NCBI GenBank assembly: GCA_947632515.1
Contig: CANRPO010000003.1
Location: 1 to 64,000, forward strand
From: an uncultured Lachnospiraceae bacterium
GTDB taxonomy: Bacteria > Bacillota > Clostridia > Lachnospirales > Lachnospiraceae
Direction of reading: 5' to 3'
Length of the DNA stretch: 64,000 bases
In this document: in pieces, positions 44,445-52,923 of the stretch
How positions within the stretch are numbered: the stretch's first letter is position 1
How the letters are laid out: each line of letters starts with the position of its first letter
Position numbers and translations under genes: made by a program
Notes under the pieces: generated by a model
Database searches by the model: none
Seen by the model: only the letters and a program-made list of their open reading frames with translations
What the model was told of the DNA's origin: nothing

Positions 44445-45341
44445 ATGAAGAAGATCCTTGTTACAGGCGGTACAGTTTTTGTTAGTCGGTACATTGCGGA
44501 ATACTATGTGGCGAAAGGCTATGACGTGTATGTTCTCAACAGAAACAACAGAGAACAATCAAAAGGTGTAAATTTGATTCAAGCGGATAGGTTTCACCTT
44601 GGAGAGATGCTGCGCGACTATCGTTTTGATGTTGTAATTGACACAGCATATAACGCCGAAGAGGTAAATGGTTTATTGGATGCTCTGGGACATTGCGAAG
44701 ATTATATTTTTATCAGTTCCAGCGCTGTATACCCGGAGTACGAAACGCAGCCATTTAAAGAGGAATCAGAACCGGCTGAAAATAAGTATTGGGGAAGATA
44801 CGGAACAGATAAAATTGAGGCTGAAAAAGTTATATTAAGAAGAAAACCGTCAGCCTATATATTGCGGCCGCCTTACTTATATGGGCAGATGAATAATGTG
44901 TACAGAGAAACATTCGTGTTTGACTGTGCATTACGCGACAGATATTTTTATCTGCCCAAAGACGGCGAGATGAAATTGCAATTTTTTCATGTGGAAGATT
45001 TATGTAAGTTTATGGATGTGTTGTTGATGAAAAAATCGCAATGCCATGTTTTCAATGTAGGAAATCAAAATCCGGTATCGATTCGTCAATGGGTTGAAAT
45101 GTGTTACAATGTGGTCGGGAAAAAGGCAAGATTTAAGAATGTTTATGATGATATAGAACAGCGAAAATATTTCAGCTTTTATGATTATGAATATTTTCTT
45201 GATGTGTCAAAACAGCATGAGCTGATGCCAAACGAAAAAGATTTGTATGAAGGGTTAAAAGAAACGTTTACATGGTATAAGGACAATTCGGATAAAGTGA
45301 ATAAAAAACCTTATATTGAGTTTATCGATCATACATTTTAA
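44445..45341 (+). CDS. NAD-dependent epimerase/dehydratase-like protein
   Basis: 298 residues from ATG 44445, behind AAAGGGG. The N-terminal Rossmann motif is TGGTVFVSRYIA, in which Ser replaces the third Gly of the usual TGGTxFxGR. SSSAVYP and a Tyr-x3-Lys (YGTDK) give the SDR catalytic elements; the C-terminal part has the typical substrate loop. It resembles isoflavone reductase-like or RNA-binding-type extended SDRs. Substrate unknown. AT-rich like its neighbours. Confidence 0.7.
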   Translation: MKKILVTGGTVFVSRYIAEYYVAKGYDVYVLNRNNREQSKGVNLIQADRFHLGEMLRDYRFDVVIDTAYNAEEVNGLLDALGHCEDYIFISSSAVYPEYETQPFKEESEPAENKYWGRYGTDKIEAEKVILRRKPSAYILRPPYLYGQMNNVYRETFVFDCALRDRYFYLPKDGEMKLQFFHVEDLCKFMDVLLMKKSQCHVFNVGNQNPVSIRQWVEMCYNVVGKKARFKNVYDDIEQRKYFSFYDYEYFLDVSKQHELMPNEKDLYEGLKETFTWYKDNSDKVNKKPYIEFIDHTF

Positions 45342-45460
45342 GCTGTATCAAAATCAGCAGGGATGCAGAGGTGATCTTGCAGAGTTTATACAACGCAGAG
45401 GGAAACTCAAAAAGTGCGCCGTTGTGGTATGCGTTTTGTGCCGGGAACTGCGTCGGGTAG

Positions 45461-45767
45461 CAAACGGCTGAAAGGAAAAAAACGGATACAGCGCGGATGA
45501 GTCATGAAGAGGTTTTCGGAAAATTGCGGAGGAGAATCAATGCTCAGTAAAAAGTACAGATTGCGTTATCTGCCGCTTTTTTACGAGGATCTTTATGAAA
45601 AGGTCACTTAATATCATTCTGTCCGGGAGCGTAAGTATCCCTATTATTGTATTTATGTAGAGAATTATGTAGTTTATTATGTTGTAATAGATGATAATCC
45701 GGATGATTTGGTTATGGAAGTTAGACGGTTTCTCTATAATGGACAGAATAGGGATGAGTTGATTTGA
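45461..45767 (+). pseudogene. Decayed RelE/ParE-type toxin-antitoxin pair
   Basis: The end of an antitoxin is readable at 45461-45550 (ending MSHEEVFGKLRRRINAQ), and its stop overlaps the start of a toxin remnant (ATG 45540). The toxin begins MLSKKYRLRYLPLFYEDLY, hits a TAA at codon 24, and then continues in frame with YHSVRERKYPYYCIYVENYV up to 45767, a ParE/RelE-like C-terminus. The 76-codon length against about 110 for the family indicates an internal deletion with the stop left at the junction. Not functional as a toxin. Confidence 0.65.
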
Positions 45768-45815
45768 AAATAGTGGATGCCAATTAGAGATAAGGAACAT
45801 AGTGTTGGAGGAAGT

Positions 45816-46715
45816 ATGACATTACAGCAATTAAAATATATGATAATCGTTGCGGAAAGAGGCTCCATTACAGAAGCGGCAAAAGAATTGTATATTTCTC
45901 AGCCGAGTCTTTCCGGCGCTATCAAAGAAGTGGAGAAGGAAACCGGAGTAATAATTTTCAATCGATGCAGGGCGGGCGTGGCACTGACAAATGAGGGAAT
46001 GGAATTTTTAGGGTATGCAAGGCAGGTAGTTCAGCAGATGGAACTTCTGGAATCAAAATATATTGATAAAAAACCTGCAAAACAGAGATTTTGCGTTTCC
46101 ACACAGCACTATACCTTTACAACAAATGCGTTTGTAGAATTGATACAGCATTTTGGACAGGAAAGGTTTGAATTCATTCTGAATGAGACACAGACGCACC
46201 AGATCGTAGAAGATGTGCGCAACAGATTTAGTGACTTGGGAATTCTTTATCTTTGCAATAGCAATGAAAATGTGTTGAGGAAGCTATTTGAAGAATACAA
46301 TCTGAATTTTTTTGAATTGTTTACCGCAACGCCTCATATTTTTATAAGAAAAGACCACCCGTTGGCAGGATGCGCATCTGTCAGACTGGAAGATCTGAAA
46401 CCATATCCCCGTCTTAGTTTTGTACAAGGGACATATGAATCCTCCAATTTTTCAGAAGAACTTTTTAGCAATGAACCTGCAGAGAGAAGTATCAAGGTAA
46501 GTGACCGTGCGGCTATTGTAAACCTAATGATCGGACTGGATGGTTATACGATTTCAAGTGGCATTTTTCCTAAATATCTGCAGGGAGAATCTATCATTTC
46601 AGTCCCTTTGGAGGAAAATGAGGTGATGCATATTGGATACATACTGAACAAGGATAAAACATTATCAGAATTAGGAGAGATTTATGTTGAGGCTTTGAAA
46701 CAATACAAAACATAA
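45816..46715 (+). CDS. LysR-family transcriptional regulator
   Basis: 299 residues from ATG 45816, directly behind GGAGG. N-terminal winged helix-turn-helix MTLQQLKYMIIVAERGSITEAAKEL (residues 1-25 in part) and SQPSLSGAIKEVEKETG; the C-terminal part is the periplasmic-binding-like effector domain. The next gene encodes a LysE-type exporter in the same direction, a common regulator-exporter pairing, so it may sense an amino acid or analogue. Confidence 0.85.
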   Translation: MTLQQLKYMIIVAERGSITEAAKELYISQPSLSGAIKEVEKETGVIIFNRCRAGVALTNEGMEFLGYARQVVQQMELLESKYIDKKPAKQRFCVSTQHYTFTTNAFVELIQHFGQERFEFILNETQTHQIVEDVRNRFSDLGILYLCNSNENVLRKLFEEYNLNFFELFTATPHIFIRKDHPLAGCASVRLEDLKPYPRLSFVQGTYESSNFSEELFSNEPAERSIKVSDRAAIVNLMIGLDGYTISSGIFPKYLQGESIISVPLEENEVMHIGYILNKDKTLSELGEIYVEALKQYKT

Positions 46716-46815
46716 GCAAACCATAGGTTTAACCTATACAATAACATATAAAACAGATATTACCTATTACATGATATTCCGTGCTAAACTATAAAAACGG
46801 AAGGGAGGCGTAAAA

Positions 46816-47403
46816 ATGCCAATTTATGTATTAGGTAATTTTTTTATTTATTCAATTATCAATGCCTTCACTCCGGGACCGGGAAATATTCTGGCCCTCA
46901 ACACAGTATCAAACTATGGTGTCAAAAAGGGAAAACCGCTTTTTGGAGGGATTTTTTTAGGGTATTATGTTGTACAGATTATATGTGCAGTTTTTGTATT
47001 TGGGGTTAGTGCCTTTTTGCCGAATATGCTTGGCATAATGAAATACATAGGAGCTGCTTATATTTTATGGCTGGCAATTCATATTGCGTTAAGCAAACCG
47101 ACTGCAGACGATACAGAAAAATCAGCGTCATTTATAAAAGGTTTCTTATTACAATTTGTTAATATAAAAATTTATTTATTTGGAATTACCGCATTGACAG
47201 GATATATTACAGATTACAGCACGTCCTTATGGGTTTTGCTTTTGTTTGAGATTATCATAGCTACGATTGGAACAACGGCAACGCTTACTTGGATTGGAAT
47301 GGGTGTCCTGATACAGAAAACATATCAAAAACATTATAGGATAATTAATCTTGTTCTTGCATTAACATTATCAGAGTGTGTATACAGTATGCTGAAATAT
47401 TGA
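46816..47403 (+). CDS. LysE/RhtB-family exporter
   Basis: 195 residues with about six membrane segments. The N-terminal FTPGPGNILAL motif is the signature of the LysE/RhtB family of amino-acid exporters. The last segments are AT-rich. The substrate cannot be predicted; the LysR gene 100 bases upstream is its likely regulator. Confidence 0.8.
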   Translation: MPIYVLGNFFIYSIINAFTPGPGNILALNTVSNYGVKKGKPLFGGIFLGYYVVQIICAVFVFGVSAFLPNMLGIMKYIGAAYILWLAIHIALSKPTADDTEKSASFIKGFLLQFVNIKIYLFGITALTGYITDYSTSLWVLLLFEIIIATIGTTATLTWIGMGVLIQKTYQKHYRIINLVLALTLSECVYSMLKY

Positions 47404-47499
47404 TTTGGCATTAACTGAAACAATCCCTTCTCTTTACAGTTTTATCAGGGAATATTATACTGACCATACAGGGAAACGCAGGAGTGAGGTGGAGATTGC

Positions 47500-48288
47500 A
47501 TGAACAGCTATTCTTTTGATTCGGCAAGGATCGCCGCCGGTTATGCGAAAAGGCCGTGGCTGCATAAGAATGCTATCGAGCGGGCGGTACGGGACTGCGG
47601 CATAACAGGGATGTTTCACAACGGTCTGGACGTGGGCTGCGGCGCGGGTCTTTCTGCCAAGGCGCTGCGCTTGATCTGCGAGCGCGTGACGGGAACCGAT
47701 ATTTCCGAGGCGATGATTCAGGTCTGCTGGGCTCTGTATCAGGAAGAGTCCTACCGTTTCTGTGCGGCGAAGGCGGAGGAGACGCCTGTACCGCCGGAGC
47801 CTTATGATATTGTAACGGCGGCGGGCGTGGTGAACTGGGTTGAACGGGATAAGTTCCTGACCCGTATGGCAGAAGTGATGCGCAAAAACGGTCTGCTGCT
47901 CGTCTATGATTTCTGGATAACTGACAGGATAACGGGCGAGTCGGCGAGAGGGGCGAACGGCAGCCGTTATACGAACTGGTATCGAAATGAATATCTGCGC
48001 CGTTTTCCTAAGCCGAAACGCGACGAGAAGGTGTGGACACAGGAAGACTTGGGAACGTATTTTGATATGGAAAAGCAGACGATCTATGAAACGGCTTATC
48101 CCTTTGGACAGGAAGGGTTTATCGACTTTATGATGATACAGTCCAACGTCAACGAGGCGGTGGAGAGCGGCGGAGCAGACGAACGAGAGATAAGGGAGTG
48201 GATGCGTTTCACACTTGCGCCGATCTTTGAAACAGGCGGCATAGAGGCGGTGTTTGAAGGATATAATTGGTATCTGCGAAAAGCGTAG
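47500..48288 (+). CDS. Class I SAM-dependent methyltransferase
   Basis: 262 residues. A DVGCGAGLSAKAL motif (about residues 47-59) is motif I for SAM binding, ATAAGVVNW-like motif IV follows (here VTAAGVVNWV). GC-rich codon use differs from the upstream island, so it may mark the island's end. ATG after GGAG-type site. The substrate is unknown; it resembles ubiquinone/menaquinone-type or small-molecule methyltransferases. Confidence 0.8.
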   Translation: MNSYSFDSARIAAGYAKRPWLHKNAIERAVRDCGITGMFHNGLDVGCGAGLSAKALRLICERVTGTDISEAMIQVCWALYQEESYRFCAAKAEETPVPPEPYDIVTAAGVVNWVERDKFLTRMAEVMRKNGLLLVYDFWITDRITGESARGANGSRYTNWYRNEYLRRFPKPKRDEKVWTQEDLGTYFDMEKQTIYETAYPFGQEGFIDFMMIQSNVNEAVESGGADEREIREWMRFTLAPIFETGGIEAVFEGYNWYLRKA

Positions 48289-48324
48289 AAAACGGAAAAT
48301 AAGCGGAAAATGGGGACAATCAAA

Positions 48325-48357
48325 AAAGGCGGCACATGAATCTCATGCGCCGCTTTT
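48325..48357. terminator. Bidirectional terminator between the methyltransferase and grcA-like genes
   Basis: An imperfect stem (AAAAGGCGGCACATGA against TCATGCGCCGCTTTT, one bulge) with A-run and T-run on opposite sides. It serves both convergent genes. Confidence 0.8.
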
Positions 48358-48413
48358 CTTACCGTTTACTGTTTCGGATCAAGCGTTACCGCCGCTTGAC
48401 GGGAACCATCTGT

Positions 48414-48656
48414 TTAGATGGACTCGTGGAACGTACGGGAGATAACGTCTGCCTGCTGCTCCGGTGTAAGCTTGATGAAGTTTACAGCGTAGCCGGAAAC
48501 ACGGATCGTCAACTGAGGATAGTTCTCAGGATGTTTCTGAGCGTCCAGAAGAGTATCTCTGTTGAGTACGTTGACGTTGAGGTGATGACCGCCCTTGGTT
48601 GCGTAGCCATCCAATAAAGAAACTAAGTTATCTACCTGTGCATTTGATGCTGCCAT
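48414..48656 (-). CDS. Free-standing glycyl-radical domain protein (PFL subunit, GrcA-like)
   Basis: 80 residues from an ATG with AGGAGG nine bases ahead. The whole protein corresponds to the C-terminal domain of pyruvate formate-lyase: [20 protein letters not shown], then [18 protein letters not shown] with the radical glycine at G55, and [12 protein letters not shown] at the end. E. coli GrcA (YfiD) is a stand-alone version that repairs cleaved PFL. Here the large subunit lacks this domain, so this protein should be an obligatory subunit and not a spare part. It sits behind pflB on the same strand, with a 67-residue gene in between. Confidence 0.9.
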   Translation of the reverse strand: MAASNAQVDNLVSLLDGYATKGGHHLNVNVLNRDTLLDAQKHPENYPQLTIRVSGYAVNFIKLTPEQQADVISRTFHESI

Positions 48657-48699
48657 AGTGAAAATCCTCCTTTTATAATATATTTTTTGCTACATTGAG

Positions 48700-48835
48700 C
48701 CGTTACACTCGCAAGCCCGCTGCTGCGCAGCTTTCGCTTGCTCGTTTACGGGCTGTCGCCCTATGGATTTATGTCAGATCATTCAGCCGAAAGCAAGCTT
48801 TCTGCTGTCTGCTCTTCCATAAATCCGCACGGCTC
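48700..48835. repeat. Hairpin-rich intergenic element
   Basis: Between the two small genes of the PFL locus. GGATTTATG and CATAAATCC (about 48764 and 48821) form the outer arms of a long imperfect hairpin, with CAGC-CGAAAGC-AA-GCTTTC-TGCTG inside. A second CCCG..CGGG hairpin precedes it. Codon-like structure is absent. It resembles REP-type elements; its transcription as part of the pflB-grcA message could lead to processing between the two genes. Confidence 0.5.
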
Positions 48836-48839
48836 GATG

Positions 48840-49043
48840 CTATTTAAAGTCGTCCAGACCCTCATGGAGAGTCGGCACGCTGCAGGCCAAGGGGGTTCGG
48901 GAACAATCCGTGCACCCCATGGTCTGTACATTCTTAGCGTTGTCGGAATTGTCATCGACGTCTACATTCACATGCCCGACGCCCTGCGCCATGCCGGAAT
49001 CCATCATCTTGACAAAATCCTCGATCATCTGGTTGTTATCCAT
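48840..49043 (-). CDS. 67-residue cysteine-containing protein related to the glycyl-radical domain N-terminus
   Basis: ATG at 49043, preceded by GGAGGG at a suitable distance. Residues 7-29 (IEDFVKMMDSGMAQGVGHV and following) line up with residues 8-30 of the neighbouring glycyl-radical protein ([19 protein letters not shown] and following): seven identities and many conservative changes. The second half is different: CTDC (C44, C47), a further C54 and PTLHEGLDD. There is no glycine-radical motif. It may bind a metal or regulate assembly; no known function. It is probably co-transcribed with pflB, from which it is 82 bases away. Confidence 0.65.
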   Translation of the reverse strand: MDNNQMIEDFVKMMDSGMAQGVGHVNVDVDDNSDNAKNVQTMGCTDCSRTPLACSVPTLHEGLDDFK

Positions 49044-49104
49044 ATCTTCTCAATCCCTCCTTCAATTATGACGTCTGGGAAAAATCTGTCATATATGGAT
49101 TTTT

Positions 49105-49122
49105 GACTTTCCGGGGAAAGTC
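49105..49122 (-). other. Hairpin directly behind the large PFL gene
   Basis: GACTTTCC-GG-GGAAAGTC, a perfect 8-bp stem located between the pflB stop and the next start. On the minus strand it is followed by AAAAATCC, not by a T-run, so it is not a classical terminator. It may protect the 3' end or cause processing of the message. Confidence 0.5.
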
Positions 49123-49125
49123 CTC

Positions 49126-51165
49126 TTATTTGTTCAGATCCAGCTCAATGTCGCCGGCGAATACCTTATCCTCTTTGCCGAGAGCGCCCGGAATGATGGT
49201 GAAGGTATTGGAGATACCATCCTGCGCATCGTTGAACGGGAGCTTGGATACGGAAGACAGGGATGCGACTGCACCGTGGGTGTCACGGCCGTGCATCGGG
49301 TTAGCGCCGGGTGCGAACGGCTGGCCTTTCTTACGTCCGTCAGGCGTGTTGCCGGTAGCCTTACCGTAAGTTACGTTGGAAGTGATGGTAAGGATGGACG
49401 TTGTAGGAATACCGTTTCTGTATGTGTGATGTCTTCTGACTGCCGTCATGAACTTGTGTACGATCATCTGAGCGATCTCGTCTACGCGGTCGTCGTCGTT
49501 GCCGTATTTCGGGAAGTCCCCGGTGGTCTTGAAGTCAACGATCACGCCGTCCTCATCTCTGATCGGCTCAACCTTAGCGTACTTGATAGCGGACAGGGAG
49601 TCTGCCACGATGGAAAGACCCGCGACACCCGTTGCGAAGTAACGCTTAACGTCTCTGTCATGAAGAGCCATCTCTGCTCTCTCATAGCAGTATTTGTCAT
49701 GCATATAGTGGATGATGTTCAGCGTGTTTACATACACATCCGCCTGCCACTCCATCATGTCGATGAATTTATCCATAACGTCGTCATAGTCGAGAACGTC
49801 GCCCACAACAGGACGGTACTTAGGACCAACCTGTTTCTTGGAAACTTCGTCCACACCGCCGTTCAACGCGTACAGCAGGCACTTAGCGAGGTTCGCGCGC
49901 GCGCCGAAGAACTGCATCTCCTTGCCGACTACCATGGAGGATACGCAGCATGCGATCGCGTAGTCATCGCCGTGTACAACTCTCATCAGGTCATCATTCT
50001 CATACTGGATGGAAGAGGTCGTGATGGACATCTTCGCGCAGTATTTCTTCCAGTTCTCGGGAAGTCTCGTGGACCAGAGAACCGTCAGGTTCGGCTCGGG
50101 AGAAGGTCCAAGGTTCTCCAGCGTGTGCAGATAACGGAAACTCATCTTCGTTACCATGTGACGGCCGTCTACGCCGACACCGCCGAGGGACTCTGTTACC
50201 CATACCGGATCGCCCGCGAAAATCTGGTTGTACTCAGGGGTACGGGCGAATTTTACGCATCTCAGTTTCATGATAAAGTGATCTACGAACTCCTGAATCT
50301 GCTCCTCGGTGAATGTGCCGTTGGCAAGATCTCTCTCGGCGTAGATGTCAAGGAAGGTAGAGGTACGTCCAAGGGACATCGCGGCGCCGTTCTGCTCTTT
50401 GACGGAGCAGAGATAACCGAAGTAAGTAGCCTGAATCGCCTCCTGCACGTTGGAGGCCGGTTTGGAGATGTCGCAACCGTAGGATGCAGCCATCTCTTTC
50501 ATCAGTTTCAGAGCGGTCATCTGCTCGGAGAGCTCCTCGCGGAGACGGATCACATCGTCTGTCATGACACGTCCCGTGGAATCCTTCTGCTCCTGTTTGT
50601 CCTCAATCAGTCTGTCGATACCGTACAGAGCCACACGTCTGTAATCGCCGATGATACGTCCGCGTCCGTAAGCATCCGGAAGACCCGTGATGATATGAGC
50701 GGAACGGCAGGCTCTCATCTCCTGGTTGTATGCGTCGAAACAGCCCGCGTTATGCGTCTTTCTGTGCGTGGAGAAGAACTCGCTGATCTCGGGGTCAACC
50801 TCGTAGCCGTTGTCGGAGCAGGCCTTCTCTGCCATTCTGATACCGCCGTAAGGCTGTAAGGAACGCTTGAAAGGCTTATCTGTCTGGAAACCTACGATTT
50901 TCTCTTTGCTCTTGTCCAGATAGCCGGGGCCGTGGGATGTGATGGTGGATACGACTTTGGTGTCCATATCAAGCACGCCGCCTGCCTCACGCTCCTGTTT
51001 CTGCAGATCGAGAACCTGCGCCCACAGATCCTTTGTGTCCTGCGTAGGTCCTGCAAGGAAGGACTCGTCGCCATCGTAAGGATGGTAGTTTCTCTGGATG
51101 AAGTCACGGACGTTGACTTCTTTGTCCCACTTGCCGCCTACAAAATCTTTCCATTCTGGTCTCAT
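49126..51165 (-). CDS. pflB: Pyruvate formate-lyase large subunit lacking the glycyl-radical domain
   Basis: 679 residues against about 750-760 in full enzymes. All parts up to the last domain are present: WKDFVGGKW at the start, [32 protein letters not shown], a [11 protein letters not shown] Trp segment and the catalytic pair C406-C407 in [14 protein letters not shown]. It ends after [22 protein letters not shown], exactly where the E. coli enzyme goes on into its glycyl-radical domain (RVSGYAV). The missing domain is encoded 470 bases downstream as an 80-residue protein. It converts pyruvate and CoA to acetyl-CoA and formate. Strong promoter and palindromic leader. Confidence 0.95.
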   Translation of the reverse strand: MRPEWKDFVGGKWDKEVNVRDFIQRNYHPYDGDESFLAGPTQDTKDLWAQVLDLQKQEREAGGVLDMDTKVVSTITSHGPGYLDKSKEKIVGFQTDKPFKRSLQPYGGIRMAEKACSDNGYEVDPEISEFFSTHRKTHNAGCFDAYNQEMRACRSAHIITGLPDAYGRGRIIGDYRRVALYGIDRLIEDKQEQKDSTGRVMTDDVIRLREELSEQMTALKLMKEMAASYGCDISKPASNVQEAIQATYFGYLCSVKEQNGAAMSLGRTSTFLDIYAERDLANGTFTEEQIQEFVDHFIMKLRCVKFARTPEYNQIFAGDPVWVTESLGGVGVDGRHMVTKMSFRYLHTLENLGPSPEPNLTVLWSTRLPENWKKYCAKMSITTSSIQYENDDLMRVVHGDDYAIACCVSSMVVGKEMQFFGARANLAKCLLYALNGGVDEVSKKQVGPKYRPVVGDVLDYDDVMDKFIDMMEWQADVYVNTLNIIHYMHDKYCYERAEMALHDRDVKRYFATGVAGLSIVADSLSAIKYAKVEPIRDEDGVIVDFKTTGDFPKYGNDDDRVDEIAQMIVHKFMTAVRRHHTYRNGIPTTSILTITSNVTYGKATGNTPDGRKKGQPFAPGANPMHGRDTHGAVASLSSVSKLPFNDAQDGISNTFTIIPGALGKEDKVFAGDIELDLNK

Positions 51166-51200
51166 TTTGAAATAGCCTCCTCTGAATTATTATTTTGTGA

Positions 51201-51233
51201 ATTTTGGGACATTTTACTAAAATGTCCCAAAAT
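51201..51233 (-). promoter_or_regulatory. Perfect 15-bp palindrome in the pflB leader
   Basis: ATTTTGGGACATTTT and its exact complement flank a three-base ACT. It is located 36 bases ahead of the pflB start and just downstream of the expected start of transcription. No T-run follows, so it is not a terminator. It is either an operator for a dimeric repressor or a stabilising 5' hairpin. Confidence 0.7.
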
Positions 51234-51250
51234 GCTTATCCGGTACACAT

Positions 51251-51280
51251 ATTATATGTTAAAGCAAGTGCGGGAGTCAA
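51251..51280 (-). promoter_or_regulatory. Promoter of pflB
   Basis: Minus-strand TTGACT and TATAAT with an 18-nt spacer, close to consensus. Upstream, GCATACAA (51301-51308) and TTGTATGC (51341-51348) form a wide inverted repeat in an A-rich stretch, possibly another regulator site. Confidence 0.75.
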
Positions 51281-51494
51281 GTCGGGCTTTGTACTTTTTC
51301 GCATACAAAACCAAAAAAAATTATGAAAAAATTGTGAAAATTGTATGCAAAATATATGCAACACAAAATCCGGGAGAAAAAGAGCGCGTCGGCGCGCCCT
51401 GTGATCGGCTGGCACGCCGGGAAGTAATAAGGAAACGGCGCGGTCTTGCGCGAACGGGAGATTGGGGTTATACTATACTATTGAACCATAGGAG

Positions 51495-51633
51495 TATGTG
51501 GTATAATAGACTCCGGAATCCGTCTGCTGCGCAGTCGCCGTGCTGCGCACTCAAAGATTCTGTAGTTACCATATCAGGTGAAATCAAATGCTCGCTTTGC
51601 TCGCGCTTGATTTCCTGCTGATATGGTATAATA
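51495..51633 (-). repeat. Structured dispersed repeat, copy B
   Basis: The reverse complement of 51516-51633 matches 7511-7628 at 116 of 118 positions (two substitutions, no gaps). It has the same two hairpins and the same bounding TATTATACCA-type direct repeats (second one at 51495-51508). It lies between pflB and the DUF1858 gene, in the opposite orientation to copy A. Confidence 0.85.
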
Positions 51634-51695
51634 TATGTTGGTAATATAAAATAAGATATTCCGCATGGCGGAATGAAGGAACGGAGGTAGAGATC

Positions 51696-51887
51696 ATGGC
51701 GGATATTACGAAGGATATGACGATCGGCGAGGCGCTTAACGTGAATCCCGAGATCGCGCCCGTACTGATGGGGATCGGCATGCACTGTCTTGGCTGTCCG
51801 TCCGCGCAGGGCGAGACGCTCGAGGAGGCGGCGATGGTACACGGCATTGACGTGGATGAGCTGATGAGTCAGATCGCTGCGGTATAG
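51696..51887 (+). CDS. DUF1858 (TIGR03980) redox-disulfide domain protein
   Basis: 63 residues from an ATG nine bases behind GGAGG. One DUF1858 domain: [29 protein letters not shown] with C31 and C34, then [18 protein letters not shown]. The family is found near hybrid cluster proteins and other redox systems in anaerobes and is expected to undergo disulfide exchange. It is divergent from pflB; the nearness to the PFL locus may be functional or accidental. Confidence 0.85.
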   Translation: MADITKDMTIGEALNVNPEIAPVLMGIGMHCLGCPSAQGETLEEAAMVHGIDVDELMSQIAAV

Positions 51888-51902
51888 AACGGTATCATGA
51901 TA

Positions 51903-51938
51903 AAAACCCCTGCGCCGTACTGCGGCGCGGGGGTTTTT
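51903..51938 (+). terminator. Terminator behind the DUF1858 gene
   Basis: AAAACCCC-GCGCCG stem with its complement (one bulged base on each side) and TTTTT tail. Also A-rich on the other side, so it can act for the convergent mecA. Confidence 0.85.
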
Positions 51939-51978
51939 GAATGCACGGTGATTTGTCAGGCAGTTTTTCCTTTATAGC

Positions 51979-52755
51979 TTATATCTGAGATAACGCCTCG
52001 ATCGCGTTGTCCTTGATGAGCGGCTCGTAGTGCTCCTCCAGATAGGCCGTGGCGGAGAGAACGGATTTCTCGGGCTTGCCGTACTCGGAGATCATATTGC
52101 AGATACGGTTGAAATCCGCGGGTGTCTGTTTGGCGGAGCTGATCAGCAGCAGATAGCTGCCGTCCGTCTCGTCTTTATATAAGGTGCTGGCTCCCCTGTA
52201 GCAGGGGGCGGCCATGTGAGAGATCCTGGTCACGTCATGCAGTGTGGCAAAGGAGAATAATCTGGTTGCCGGCTGCGCGGGAACCGTCTCTTTGACGGGA
52301 GTTTTTGGAGCCTGGACCTTCGTGGGGACGGCGTTCGTCTCGGCGGGCGTCTCCGGCAGATCGGAACCGCTCATCTTGCGGAGCATGTTCAGAACTTCGT
52401 CCGCGCCGTCCGAGAAGATCTCCGCGTTATCTTCCGCATCTTCGTCGTAGTCGTCGCCCTCGTGTACCGACGGCGCGAATTTGGAAAAACGGGTGTCCAG
52501 CTCCTCGGGGTCTTCCACTTTGGTGATGATCAGTACGATGCACTCGGAGTTTAAAGGGATCGCCTCGATCATCAGCGGAATGTCCTCCGCCTCAAAACCG
52601 CATTCGTAAGCCGCCTGGCGCATCATGTCGCGGAACAGGGTCTTCGCTTTCTCTGTGCCGTAGGCAAGTTCGCTGATCTTCAGTTCCCTGTTTGCGAGAT
52701 CCTCTCTTGTAAGTGTGCAGCGGATCTGCTGCTCGTTTACCTTTTCTATTTTCAT
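51979..52755 (-). CDS. mecA: Adaptor protein MecA
   Basis: 258 residues from the ATG at 52755; a frame extension upstream to 52818 is less likely. The N-terminus KIEKVNEQQIRCTLTREDLANR is the substrate-binding domain of MecA. A disordered acidic and Pro/Thr-rich linker (about residues 95-160) leads to a C-terminal ClpC-binding domain. It delivers substrates to ClpCP and in Bacillus limits competence through ComK. Confidence 0.88.
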   Translation of the reverse strand: MKIEKVNEQQIRCTLTREDLANRELKISELAYGTEKAKTLFRDMMRQAAYECGFEAEDIPLMIEAIPLNSECIVLIITKVEDPEELDTRFSKFAPSVHEGDDYDEDAEDNAEIFSDGADEVLNMLRKMSGSDLPETPAETNAVPTKVQAPKTPVKETVPAQPATRLFSFATLHDVTRISHMAAPCYRGASTLYKDETDGSYLLLISSAKQTPADFNRICNMISEYGKPEKSVLSATAYLEEHYEPLIKDNAIEALSQI

Positions 52756-52847
52756 GAGATGTTCACGTCCTTTTTTGGTTACAATTATTCCATAATTCAT
52801 GCTCGCAATCACGCGCATTCGGCGTCTCGCGCTACTATTTTACAAGT

Positions 52848-52876
52848 ATCTTATACTTTACGTCAATTTTAGTCAA
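52848..52876 (-). promoter_or_regulatory. Promoter of mecA
   Basis: Minus-strand TTGACT and TAAGAT, 17-nt spacer. An overlapping TTGACG/TAAAAT pair lies slightly further downstream. Confidence 0.5.
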
Positions 52877-52923
52877 TAGTGTGCATAAAGTATTTAAAAA
52901 AATTTAATTTTTTTAGAAAATTA

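Noticed and set aside
49276-50859. 527-codon plus-strand frame opposite pflB
   Set aside because: Antisense shadow; pflB on the minus strand is unmistakable and has promoter and ribosome-binding site.
51201-51233. Terminator ahead of pflB
   Set aside because: Perfect stem but no T-run in either direction; position behind the promoter suits an operator or leader hairpin.
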